Source: Symbiodinium natans
Lineage: Eukaryota > Sar > Dinophyceae > Suessiales > Symbiodiniaceae
DNA: 64,000 nt
Assembly: GCA_905221605.1 (NCBI GenBank)
Contig: CAJNDS010002265.1
Coordinates: forward strand, 372,001 to 436,000
Reading direction: 5' to 3'
Part shown: piece by piece, positions 26,957 to 35,668 of the stretch
Layout of the letters: each line of letters opens with the position of its first letter
How positions within the stretch are numbered: the stretch's first letter is position 1
Program-made: the position numbers and the translations under genes
The notes under the pieces: generated by a model
What the model was told of the DNA's origin: nothing
The model's database searches: none
The model's input: only the letters and a program-made list of their open reading frames with translations

Positions 26957-29003
26957 TGGCGCTCTGAATCCTGCATACCGGCCGCCGGACCTGCGTTCTT
27001 CGGCTGCACCCCCTAAGCCCCTAATCCCTAACCCGCCTAAGCGTGCATTTCGCGCCCCGGCCCATACCCTAATCCAACCGCTCCCTGCACCTAAGTTGCT
27101 TGCACACAAGCGACCAGCTCGGCCGTTGCCTGCGCCCGTGGTGGCTGCTGGGACGTCCTGTGTCCAGCCGGCCCCATACATCCGCAATCTCACCGCTCCA
27201 CTTTCCCATGACGCCCGAGGCTCCGTTGCAACACAGTCCTCAATCATATGTGCGTTCGAGTCTGCTCGTGACAAGCTCGTTGCACGCTGGCTGTCCTGTG
27301 TCACCATTCTGGCCGGGGTGTCTGCACTGTTTGTCGAAGCCTCCGCGTCCTCCGATCCGGAGTTTTTCATCTGTCGTGTCGTCATGACACATGCGCCTTC
27401 CACTCTGCAGCGTTACCTGGACATGTGGTCCGCCTGGTGCCTGTACTGCGAAATCCGCAGATCTTCTACTTACGACCCGCAGCCTGGTGTGTTGCCCGAC
27501 TGGCTACGTGCTCGCTGCAGCACCCAAGGTCTAGCCACTATGCCTTTCAAGGCCCTCTCCTGGGTTTCCAAAAAGGCCGGCCTTCCACTGCTGCGCCGCC
27601 AGCTGGAGAGTGCTATTATCCGTGCTTTTTTGTCACCGTCAGCCCCAGTCGAACACCGAGAGAGCCTTCCGTTCTCCTTGAGCTTTACGGCTTGGTTGGA
27701 GGCCCGCGTTCTGTGCCCAGACACTCCGCCTGCAGAGATTTTCATGTTGGGAGTCTTGCTTGCAGCAATCTGGGCCTCCCTTCGTTGGGGCGACCTCCTT
27801 TGGATTCCGCCGGCCCGCTTGCATTTTCAGGCCCCCTCTTGTGCACTGGTGGGCATTTGTATCCGCACCAAGACGACTAAGTCGGGAATGCCTTGGGGCA
27901 TTTACTCCCCCGGTCTGCTCGGTTCCGCTGCTGCTTCCTGGACAACCCGCTGGCTGTCCGTTGTCAAGCAAGTTCTGGCCGACACCGCTGCCCTGCATCC
28001 GCAACGCGTGATCGATTTTCTGCCTGCCATCCTCTCATCGGACCATAGTCACCCAACCATCATAAAGCCGCTGTATCGCGACCAGGCAGTGCCGTGGATC
28101 CGCAGCCTGCTCTGCCATCACTGGAACCTACACAGCACTGAGCCGTTGCCTTCTGCGTTTAACTTGATTGCCGCTCATTCCGCCAAGACCACCATACTGT
28201 CCTGGGCCCGCCAGCTGGATATGCCGGCCGAGCCCAGGCGCATTCAAGGGCATCACCGGTTATCGGGTTCTGATAAATCCGTGGCGCTCTACAGCCGCGA
28301 CGATATCGGCCCGATGCTCTGTTGTCAACGCACGGTGATTTCCTGCATACGTGCCGGGTTTCGTCCATTACAGCCACTGGCCCGCGGTTGCGTTCATCCG
28401 CTGCCAGACTTTCCAGTTGACCTGCCTTCTTCTTCTGCCTTACCTCGAGTCCGCTGGTCCGCGACAAGGCCTGGCCCGCCCTCTGCACAGCCTGCCGATG
28501 ACATGCTCGAACCCTCGAGTCTACACCATGATGCCGGCATATCCGAGGTCTCAGTGGAAGCCGACATACCATGTGCTCCGCTCTCACATGACCCTGACCC
28601 GCCGGTCTTGCCCGACCTTTTGCCGGACTACGAGAGAGCCCCTACTCCTCCGGTCTCTAGTTGCTCTTCAGAGAATGATTGTGGGTCGGTCTGCTCGGAG
28701 CCGCCCTCTGACCCTGAGGCGCTGGAAGTGGAAAGCGCTGCAGCGCTGCAACCTCCCTCGCCTTCCGCCTCACCCGCTCTCTTGCTTTACAATTCGCGCA
28801 GCAACGTGACGCATGCCGCGTCCCCGTGTGACCCCAATGCCCCACGCGCGCTTTGGTTTCCTGCTCACTTGTGCTGGCTCCGCCCGGCGTGCGGTGCTCA
28901 AACAGACAAGCTCGATCAAGCCAGCGTGGTTGAGTCGCCCCCGCCGGCCTGCACCTTGTGCCTCCGTACGGCATGCGCCAAACGCTTCGACGCCTTGGAT
29001 TAG
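26940..29003 (+). CDS. Tyrosine recombinase of element 2
   Basis: 687 residues from ATG 26940; the frame is open upstream to 26697, to which the numbering below refers. Residues 175-320 fit the core-binding domain (CAFESARDKLV, THAPSTLQRYLDMWSAW). The catalytic domain has R363 in ASLRWGDLLW, H494 and K497 in AAHSAKTTILSW, H520 in GHHRLSG, and the nucleophile Y532 in LYSRDD. A long acidic Pro/Ser tail ends in a Cys cluster (CTLCLRTAC). It is the same protein family as the recombinase at 8719-6959, sharing HSAK, SW and YSRD. It would integrate the circular copy by recombination at the B-A junction. It is complete and presumably active. Confidence 0.85.
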   Translation: MPRWLDGALNPAYRPPDLRSSAAPPKPLIPNPPKRAFRAPAHTLIQPLPAPKLLAHKRPARPLPAPVVAAGTSCVQPAPYIRNLTAPLSHDARGSVATQSSIICAFESARDKLVARWLSCVTILAGVSALFVEASASSDPEFFICRVVMTHAPSTLQRYLDMWSAWCLYCEIRRSSTYDPQPGVLPDWLRARCSTQGLATMPFKALSWVSKKAGLPLLRRQLESAIIRAFLSPSAPVEHRESLPFSLSFTAWLEARVLCPDTPPAEIFMLGVLLAAIWASLRWGDLLWIPPARLHFQAPSCALVGICIRTKTTKSGMPWGIYSPGLLGSAAASWTTRWLSVVKQVLADTAALHPQRVIDFLPAILSSDHSHPTIIKPLYRDQAVPWIRSLLCHHWNLHSTEPLPSAFNLIAAHSAKTTILSWARQLDMPAEPRRIQGHHRLSGSDKSVALYSRDDIGPMLCCQRTVISCIRAGFRPLQPLARGCVHPLPDFPVDLPSSSALPRVRWSATRPGPPSAQPADDMLEPSSLHHDAGISEVSVEADIPCAPLSHDPDPPVLPDLLPDYERAPTPPVSSCSSENDCGSVCSEPPSDPEALEVESAAALQPPSPSASPALLLYNSRSNVTHAASPCDPNAPRALWFPAHLCWLRPACGAQTDKLDQASVVESPPPACTLCLRTACAKRFDALD

Positions 29004-29188
29004 CCTTCCTGACGCCGCAAAAATGCCACTACCGCTGCGCTCTGCCTGCTTGCACTGTTCTGGGTTGCTCGGGTTGGGTTTAGTTTCATAGGCACCCTCC
29101 CCCCTTTCGGTCCCCTAGCCCTAACCCCCCCGCTCCTGCGCCAGGTGCTGCTCAAGTTCGCCCAGCTCTCCGCTAGCCTCCTTGCGCC

Positions 29189-29554
29189 ATGGAGTCCCTG
29201 CCGCCCACAGTGGACCCTGACAAGTCCGTCTTCTCCGTCCGCACGGAACGCCGCCGCGTGCAGCTGCCTGTGCCTGCGGAGGATGTGCCCGCTCATTCTC
29301 ATGCTGCGCCGGTCTCCAATCACCGCACTTCCCCGCCGCTTGACCATGCGTACCAGCCTGTGCCTCCGTTTGCACCCTTTCCCGACCCTTCGTGGTCCGA
29401 TGCCCAGCTGTCGACTTGGCTCGCACGCTTGGACCACCGAGTGATTGTCCGCCTGCGTATCTTGCTCCAAAACCGTGACGCCGGCCATGCCGAGGCTACT
29501 GCCAGCAACTCTGCCCCAACCTCTGCGGGAATTTCTGTGGTCGCCCCATGCTGA
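29189..29554 (+). CDS. Small ORF between recombinase and Gag
   Basis: 121 residues from an ATG in good context (GCCATGG). It is Pro/Ala/His-rich, with a helical segment at 88-105 (WSDAQLSTWLARLDHRVIVRLR). No family is recognised. Its stop overlaps the start of a second short frame as ATGCTGA (29548-29554). That frame continues 72 codons and contains FCGACHAARRAAEAF. No counterpart is evident in element 1, where the recombinase-Gag gap is only 246 bases. Real coding status is uncertain. Confidence 0.3.
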   Translation: MESLPPTVDPDKSVFSVRTERRRVQLPVPAEDVPAHSHAAPVSNHRTSPPLDHAYQPVPPFAPFPDPSWSDAQLSTWLARLDHRVIVRLRILLQNRDAGHAEATASNSAPTSAGISVVAPC

Positions 29555-30114
29555 ATCGCCCTCGCCCTCACCGAGACCATTTCTGTGGCGCTTGCCATGC
29601 CGCCCGACGGGCTGCCGAAGCTTTCAATCCGCATTGGGACATGCCTGGCGTCATCCGCCACCACCCTCGACGCCGTCAAGGTGGACGCTACCATGGTGCA
29701 CCGCTGCTGCCAACGCCGGCGCCCGGCCCGGATGCTTCTGAGCCGTCCCCTGAGCCACCGGCCTGATCCGAACAGAACCGTTAGTGTATGCCCGTGTTTG
29801 TGGACTGTGAAGTGTTACTGTTGTGTCTTTTCTTACTTACTGCGGGTTTGTTGTTTAATCTGTTTAATTTTGGATCTGTTTCAGTTACAGTCCGCTGCCT
29901 CGCTTGGCTCGGGCTACGCCCTTTTCGCACCCACCGTGTCTGCGGCAAAACGCGACCGCTGGGCATGCACTTGCTGCTGGCTTGTCCTCAGCTTGGGCGT
30001 TGGATAATGCATGTGCTTCTTTGCTCCTGCTTTCTTGCCCGTAGCCGTTCTAGTCTCCATGCATGCGATTAGTCTCCTTAAAGGGGTTATTGTAGTCCCT
30101 CCTTGCCAGGTGCC
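29555..30114 (+). other. Element 2 spacer before Gag
   Basis: Contains the overlapping 72-codon frame (29548-29766) and otherwise no convincing coding sequence. It is probably leader for Gag-Pol expression. Confidence 0.4.
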
Positions 30115-31392
30115 ATGGCCCATCGCCCACGCTTGGACGACCCGGCCGTGTTGGAGGCTCTCTTGACGCAGTACTCGGCGCCCGACGATCTGGCTGCAAA
30201 GCTCAAGTCCGCCGGGTACAACACCCTGTCTGCGCTCGTCTTCGCGGCCCCCGACGTCGCCGACGAGCCCCAGCTGCTACGCAGCCTTCTGTCTCTTCCC
30301 GCACCTACGGAGCTAACCACTCCAGCTTGCTCGGCCGTTCGCCGCCTCCTCATGGAGGCGAGATTGCTTCTGCCTGGTGTGCCGCCCAGCCTGCCTGCCG
30401 CCACCTCCGCGGCTCCTTCTGCCCCTATGCCGTCGCAGCCGGCCGTGCCTAAACTGTCCACGGCAGAACTTTCTCAGCTCCGCACGGACTTCATGGCGGC
30501 CTACCCCGGAGAGCTCCTTAACTCTGCTACCACGCCGTGCTTGGAAATGTGTGCCGCCATAAAGCATTTACATGACTCCGCCTGTTCTCCCTGGCTGCCG
30601 TGGCGTCAACGTGCATCGGAAGCCGACCGCGCCGCCTGGTCAGAATCCCGCCGGCCGCGCTCGGATGGCCAACTTCTTCGCGCCTTACTGTCAGACGAGT
30701 TTGAAGCGCCCGCTCCTACCTCCGCCGCCGGTCTCAACGGCCCGCTGGAATCTGTGCTTCGCCGCAACCTCTCCCTCTTCGCTACTGCCTTGGCGATGAC
30801 AAAGATCACTCACTTGATCACCATCAAGCGCTTCACGGAGAAGTTCATATCTACTGCCCTGGCGGTTCCGCTTGACCCGTCGCTCCGACCGCCGACATTG
30901 AATGAGATATTGGCCGCAGACCGCGCCGTGTGGATATCCGTGCATGAATTGGTTCGAGACCATAGTTGGTCGCTAGAGGACGCGCTCAACGAGATCTCCA
31001 CTTGCCGCCAGGACATCTCTGCCCTCCTGCAGCCGCGTCCGCGTACATCCAAAGCACACGCGGACCCTAACGCCCCTAACCCCCGTGCCCCTAACAACCG
31101 CCGCCCGGACCGTTCCCGCTCTGCCCGCAACGACGAGGCTCGCAAGCATGCGCCAAAATCCAAAGGTCGGGGCCGCGGGAAAGACAGGTCCGATGCCTCC
31201 TCTTCTGTGCCCGGCTTCGATGCCGCTTGGTTCCACAAGATTGGCAAACGTGAGTTGTGCAAGCGATACGCTCTGGGCAAGTGTTCGAACCCTAACTGCC
31301 GCTATGCTCACCTCTGCCCGCTTCCCTTGCCGTCCGGCAAGCCCTGTGGGCAGAAGCACACCGTTGCTGAGCATAAAAACACCGCGCATTGA
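30115..31392 (+). CDS. Gag-like protein with CCCH zinc finger
   Basis: ATG at 30115 (GCCATGGCC); 425 residues (numbering below counts from the upstream TTG at 30103). Residues 5-290 are helical with no named family. Residues 325-370 are basic and disordered (RRPDRSRSARNDEARK, KSKGRGRGKDR). A CCCH finger follows: C386, C394, C399, H403 (CKRYALGKCSNPNCRYAH), then LCPLPL and a KPCGQKH...AEH remnant. Same plan as the Gag of element 1: helical body, basic patch, Cys/His end. It should package the element RNA. It stops in TGA-CTA, and the frame continues open for 222 codons. Confidence 0.7.
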   Translation: MAHRPRLDDPAVLEALLTQYSAPDDLAAKLKSAGYNTLSALVFAAPDVADEPQLLRSLLSLPAPTELTTPACSAVRRLLMEARLLLPGVPPSLPAATSAAPSAPMPSQPAVPKLSTAELSQLRTDFMAAYPGELLNSATTPCLEMCAAIKHLHDSACSPWLPWRQRASEADRAAWSESRRPRSDGQLLRALLSDEFEAPAPTSAAGLNGPLESVLRRNLSLFATALAMTKITHLITIKRFTEKFISTALAVPLDPSLRPPTLNEILAADRAVWISVHELVRDHSWSLEDALNEISTCRQDISALLQPRPRTSKAHADPNAPNPRAPNNRRPDRSRSARNDEARKHAPKSKGRGRGKDRSDASSSVPGFDAAWFHKIGKRELCKRYALGKCSNPNCRYAHLCPLPLPSGKPCGQKHTVAEHKNTAH

Positions 31393-31395
31393 CTA
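31390..31395 (+). promoter_or_regulatory. Leaky stop (TGA CTA) after Gag, element 2
   Basis: CAT TGA CTA TCC: the same TGA-CTA hexamer as at the Gag stop of element 1, although the flanking bases differ. Confidence 0.6.
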
Positions 31396-32058
31396 TCCTC
31401 CGGTTCGGGCAACCCTTTGCTCGTGTCCTCTGACTCCGATACCGAGTCTGGCAGCATAGCAGCCCCTGCTGCCCCCCTCTCCCTGCCTGGGACAAGCAGC
31501 CCCGCTGCGGAACCCGCGTCTGCCTTGCCCGCACCGGACGTACGCGCTCCTGCCGCGTGCCTGACTTCACTGCCTCGTCCGTGTCAAGCTGCTTTCCCGC
31601 CCGCGGCCCCCGCGTCCGGCCAGGAGCAATCTGGCCTGGCCACGCACCCTCAATTCGTGACTGCTAATCACGGCCCCACTTGCGCAAAGGCCCGGGCACG
31701 CCCCGCACCGCCGGGCGTTTGTGAGCAACCGGTGTCACCGAATGGGTTCCCTGCCCAGCACAACACCTTCTCTCTGCCATCACATGTGCCGGCACGTTCG
31801 GTCGCCCCGAGCGTCTGTGAGCAACCGGCTTCTGCCCCAAGCCTTGCACCCGTGAGCAACCGGCTTCCGGCCTTTTCAGCCCTTCGCCCTCTGCAAGCTT
31901 GCCCCATGACTGCTCCTCGGGTCACCACGGCCCTATTCCAGCCGTTCGCATGTTTTTGGACCTATTTTCAGGCTCCTCGGCCCCTGTTTGCAATGCCATC
32001 CGCACATTGCTTCTTGCACGTTTTGAGCCGGTGGATCTTCTCGCGGGGTCCGCTTTAG
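31393..32058 (+). other. In-frame Gag readthrough linker, frame-shifted before Pol
   Basis: The frame after the Gag stop stays open for 222 codons (Ala/Pro/Ser-rich) and overlaps the Pol ORF in another frame. A short motif TGTGAGCAACCGG recurs: copies near 31730 and 31815 read CEQP in the Gag frame. The third copy (about 31853, GTGAGCAACCGG) reads EQPAS only in the Pol frame. One base therefore appears to be missing between about 31830 and 31852. With it, Gag, linker and Pol would be one frame, as in element 1. Confidence 0.5.
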
Positions 32059-34919
32059 ATGTTTCTGACGATGCCACGTATTCCACACTCTGTCGGCTTT
32101 GTGCTTCCGGGCTTGTGGGTGCCTGTTGTGCCGCACCTCCATGCTCAGCTTATTCACGCGCACGCCTCATGAAGTCCGGCCCTCCTCCGGTGCGCACACC
32201 ATCATTCCCATTGGGCCTGCCTAACTTGTCTGCGCAGCAGCAACGCGAGCTTCACATGTCCGCACTCTTGCACCAACGCACACGTCATTTGCTGTCCCTT
32301 GTGGCCGCGCGCGGGGGCTTGATATTTCTGGAAAATCCGGCCTCTAGCCTGCTCTGGCTCGACCCCGAGGTCATGGCCTGGGTTCGTGCATTTGCTCCCT
32401 TTGGTGCTTCCGTTGCCTGCTGTGCACATGGTCTGGACTATAAGAAAGCCTGGCTTTTTTGGTGTAACCGGCCTTCGGTTGCAGCTCTTGCGGTTGCATG
32501 CCCGCACTTGCCCGGCTACCACCGTCCTCTGTCTGCACAACGGTCCGCGGATGGCATGTTCTTGACTCGAGCGACGGCGTGCTACCCGCCCTCCCTGGCT
32601 AGTGCCATTGCATCCCTCTGCGTCCCGTTTGTGTCCATAGAAGACCGTGAATACACGATCTCCACATGGGTCGCCCTTCTGCCGCCGCGCCTGCCCTGGC
32701 CGCCATATCCGTTTCCGGTGGAGGATGGGGCTGGCATGGGCAGCACCGCATGCCACACTCATCCCCAGAGTGAAGACCACTTTAAGGCCTTACGGCACGC
32801 TTGGTCTGCCCGCCTTTTAAGTTCCGGTTTGGTTCCTAAAATAGTAACCGCACTCTCTTCCGGGTCTAAGTCCGCCCCCATTTCTGAAGCTGAGCTAGCC
32901 CCGTTCTTCCATGATCTGCGTGAATTTTTGCAAGTCCGCCAAGCTGACACCTGGACCGCCTTGCTTTCCATAGACGAAGGCCAGCCCTTTCGGTTGTCTC
33001 TGTGGCATACCCTTAGTCTTATATTTAAGGATGCTGACGCTGGTTTGTTCCCTCACTTACACGCTGGCGTGCCGCTTGGTTTCTCTGACGCCATTCCCCC
33101 ATGCCCGCTCTTGCAAGCCTCACATGCCTCCCCCCCAGCTGACGCCGAGTTGTGCCACTGCGAATCCGCCTGGAAGCCAGCGCTTGACAATGCTGAAATT
33201 GTCGACAAACTGCTACAGGAAGAGCTGGACGCTGGCTGGATTTGCGAGGTTACGGGGGGGGATGACGAGCTGAAGCGGCTATACAAGCACTCCGCCGTCG
33301 GCAAACTGGGGGTAGTTCTCTCTGAGGGCCGCCCGCCACGACTTGTCGTTGATAGCTCCATATCAGGAGTTACTAACGCCACGCACTTGCCCAATCGGTC
33401 CGCAAACCCCACATTGTTAGATGTCCGCCGCTGCCTTCCGATCTCTGATGCCCGTGAGCGCCTCGTGGCTCTGGTCCTGGATGTTAGCAAGGCACACCGC
33501 CGCATCAAGATTTTGCCCGCAGATCAAGGCCTTCTCTGCTTCCGCCATCGTGGCCGCCTATACCAGTGCAAAACTTTGAACTTCGGCGCACGCGCCTCCG
33601 GTTTTTACTGGGCCCGCGTCGCAGGTTTGCTGGTCCGCCTTGTTCACCGGTTTTGGTGGGTCAGTCATTCTGCCATGATTTACGTGGACGATCTGCTTTC
33701 CATTCTCGAAAAATCCTCTGCCCCGCTGCTTGCTGCGCTGCTGGTCGTTTTGCTCCAAATTCTAAATGTGCCGATGAGTTGGCACAAAGCCAAACTGTCT
33801 GCCTCCGTTGTCTGGATAGGCTGGCAGATGGATTTTCGCACTTTCACAGTCAGGTTGGAGCCTGCCAAACTTCAGCGGTTGTTGTCTCTGCTCCGCCAAT
33901 GCTACCGCTCTGCGAAGCTGCCCGCCACTACCTTGGAAAAGCTTACCGGCAAGCTGCTTTGGCTTTCTAACCTTTTCCGGGCGTTTCGACCGTCTTTGGC
34001 TCCCCTGTACCAGGACCAATACTGCCCTCCACTTGTACATGTGCCCCTTTCTACGCAGGCTTGGCAGCGCCTGCAAGCTGCTCTTTCCAATGACCTCCGG
34101 GTCATTGCGCCGTCGGGTCTTGCCTCTGCCCCCCTGGGCAGCCGCTTATTTCGGGTGGCTCAAACCGCCGTGCAATCCAAAGAGGAGTTGCCACAGTTTC
34201 CTCCTTCCGCACGCCGGTTATGGGTCCAAATCTCCGATCTTGCGCACCCCGATCGTGTCATTTCTGACGCTTCACGTGCAGTTATGGATATGTGGCTCCA
34301 GCTCTGCCGTTCCGGTACGGACTTCAGATCTCTCATGCTGTCTCCGCACTTTAATTGTGAGGCATTTGCTGACGCGTGTGCGAGCGATTCCTCTGCAGGG
34401 TTGGGAGGGTTTGTCCGCCTGCCATCAGGCCAAACTCTCTTCTTCCAGGCTAAGTTCTCACAGGCGGAACTTCACGCCCTATTTTCGTGGTTCCCTCCTG
34501 ATCACTCACCTCAACACTACATTGCAGCCTGGGAACTTCTTGCTCAGTGCGCCTTGCTGCATCTTTTGGCCTGCTTGTTGCCTGCTGGACATCCGCCTCT
34601 GCATGTCACATTTCGCTGTGACAATTCCGCTACGGATGCCGCATCCTGGAAGGGTCTCTCCCTTGCGACAGGCATGTGCGCTCTACTGCGTTCATTCTTC
34701 CTTCTGCAGGAGCGGCAGTACATATCCGTCCACATAGACCATGTCCCGGGGTTTCGAAATGACCTCGCTGATGGTTTGAGTCGCGGCTATGATCCTCAGC
34801 TTTTGGGTTTCCCTCCTTCGGCACGCTGCCAAATTCCCTGGTCTGCCCTGCCTTCATCCTTTGCCTGCCACACATACCCTTTGGAGCTAGATCTTTCCAG
34901 CTGGTTGGCGTCTGCTTGA
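31899..34919 (+). CDS. Pol: methyltransferase-like, reverse transcriptase and RNase H
   Basis: 1006 codons (open from 31821; first ATG 31950, residue 18). Domain 1 (18-245) has MFLDLFSGS (motif I), CAAPPCSAYSRAR (78-89, motif IV) and LENPASSLLW (144-153, motif VI), so it is C5-methyltransferase-like. No oxygenase domain precedes it, unlike element 1. The reverse transcriptase (about 420-720) has VLDVSKAHRR with D528, the LNFGARASGFYW box, and IYVDDLL with YVDD at 595-598. RNase H (about 815-965) has D825 (FADAC), E879 (AAWELL), D908 (RCDNSATD) and D958 in HVPGFRNDLADGLSRG. All catalytic residues are present. The RT/RH order and motifs are those of DIRS-class elements. The stop lies 52 bases before repeat B1. 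Confidence 0.9.
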   Translation: MPHDCSSGHHGPIPAVRMFLDLFSGSSAPVCNAIRTLLLARFEPVDLLAGSALDVSDDATYSTLCRLCASGLVGACCAAPPCSAYSRARLMKSGPPPVRTPSFPLGLPNLSAQQQRELHMSALLHQRTRHLLSLVAARGGLIFLENPASSLLWLDPEVMAWVRAFAPFGASVACCAHGLDYKKAWLFWCNRPSVAALAVACPHLPGYHRPLSAQRSADGMFLTRATACYPPSLASAIASLCVPFVSIEDREYTISTWVALLPPRLPWPPYPFPVEDGAGMGSTACHTHPQSEDHFKALRHAWSARLLSSGLVPKIVTALSSGSKSAPISEAELAPFFHDLREFLQVRQADTWTALLSIDEGQPFRLSLWHTLSLIFKDADAGLFPHLHAGVPLGFSDAIPPCPLLQASHASPPADAELCHCESAWKPALDNAEIVDKLLQEELDAGWICEVTGGDDELKRLYKHSAVGKLGVVLSEGRPPRLVVDSSISGVTNATHLPNRSANPTLLDVRRCLPISDARERLVALVLDVSKAHRRIKILPADQGLLCFRHRGRLYQCKTLNFGARASGFYWARVAGLLVRLVHRFWWVSHSAMIYVDDLLSILEKSSAPLLAALLVVLLQILNVPMSWHKAKLSASVVWIGWQMDFRTFTVRLEPAKLQRLLSLLRQCYRSAKLPATTLEKLTGKLLWLSNLFRAFRPSLAPLYQDQYCPPLVHVPLSTQAWQRLQAALSNDLRVIAPSGLASAPLGSRLFRVAQTAVQSKEELPQFPPSARRLWVQISDLAHPDRVISDASRAVMDMWLQLCRSGTDFRSLMLSPHFNCEAFADACASDSSAGLGGFVRLPSGQTLFFQAKFSQAELHALFSWFPPDHSPQHYIAAWELLAQCALLHLLACLLPAGHPPLHVTFRCDNSATDAASWKGLSLATGMCALLRSFFLLQERQYISVHIDHVPGFRNDLADGLSRGYDPQLLGFPPSARCQIPWSALPSSFACHTYPLELDLSSWLASA

Positions 34920-34971
34920 AGAATGCTGGCCCTAGTCCCCCTGTCGGGTCAAGCGTGCCGCCTGAAATATT

Positions 34972-35151
34972 TGGTGCTCTCGACCAGCATTCTTTCCGCT
35001 TTTCCTGCCCGGGTGCTTCTGCCCGCAGGCTGACCAACCGAAGCACCGCCAGGGATTCTTCCGCCAGCTTGGAAAAGATGGGAGCGCGTGCGGTTCTTCC
35101 TTTTCGAGTCACACACTGGACATTCGTAACGGACTAGTGCGGGTAGTGAAC
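34972..35151 (+). repeat. Split direct repeat B1
   Basis: 180 bases identical to 35489-35668, running directly into A2. The B-A junction reads GTGAAC-GTGGATG. Confidence 0.9.
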
Positions 35152-35297
35152 GTGGATGTACTTGTACAAGTGTGTTTGCTGCCCGCACGCAACGGCATAG
35201 CATGTCCCGCCTGTAGACTCCCTTCCCGCCTGCTGCGCAGCTGCTGGCTCGACAGGCGGATATGCTACGCTAGTCCGTTCGGATTCAGTTTGAACTT
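35151..35297 (+). repeat. Split direct repeat A2
   Basis: 147 bases identical to the left terminus A1. The palindrome ACTTGTACAAGT is at 35160-35171. Confidence 0.9.
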
Positions 35298-35488
35298 CCG
35301 CCGCCTCCCCTCCAACCTGCCTCTGTCTTCCTTGCCGCACGAAGTTTCTTCGCTGCCTCCCTCCGGTCCGATTGGTCCAAAGTGTCCATTCGTGCCGGTG
35401 TCGGAAGGAACCTCTCTACGCTGTAGCTCCGTAGACTTCTGGGGTACTGTACATTCCATCTGAGGTCTAGTTGTTTTTCACATCATGC

Positions 35489-35668
35489 TGGTGCTCTCGA
35501 CCAGCATTCTTTCCGCTTTTCCTGCCCGGGTGCTTCTGCCCGCAGGCTGACCAACCGAAGCACCGCCAGGGATTCTTCCGCCAGCTTGGAAAAGATGGGA
35601 GCGCGTGCGGTTCTTCCTTTTCGAGTCACACACTGGACATTCGTAACGGACTAGTGCGGGTAGTGAAC
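35489..35668 (+). repeat. Split direct repeat B2 (right terminus)
   Basis: 180 bases identical to B1. The flank beyond it begins CTAAACTATAAC. Confidence 0.9.

Larger units (their letters stand above)
25589..35668 (+). mobile_element. Near-complete tyrosine-recombinase retrotransposon with split direct repeats (element 2)
   Basis: 10,080 bases. A1 (25589-25735) at the left end is identical to A2 (35151-35297). B1 (34972-35151) abuts A2 and is identical to B2 (35489-35668) at the right end. This A1...B1-A2...B2 layout is the split-direct-repeat structure of PAT/Ngaro-like members of the DIRS order. Inside are a recombinase, a Gag, and a Pol with methyltransferase-like, reverse transcriptase and RNase H domains. 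No target duplication is visible, as expected for recombinase integration. Identical repeats and long open frames indicate a young insertion. The only damage seen is a probable 1-base loss in the Gag-Pol linker. Confidence 0.85.
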
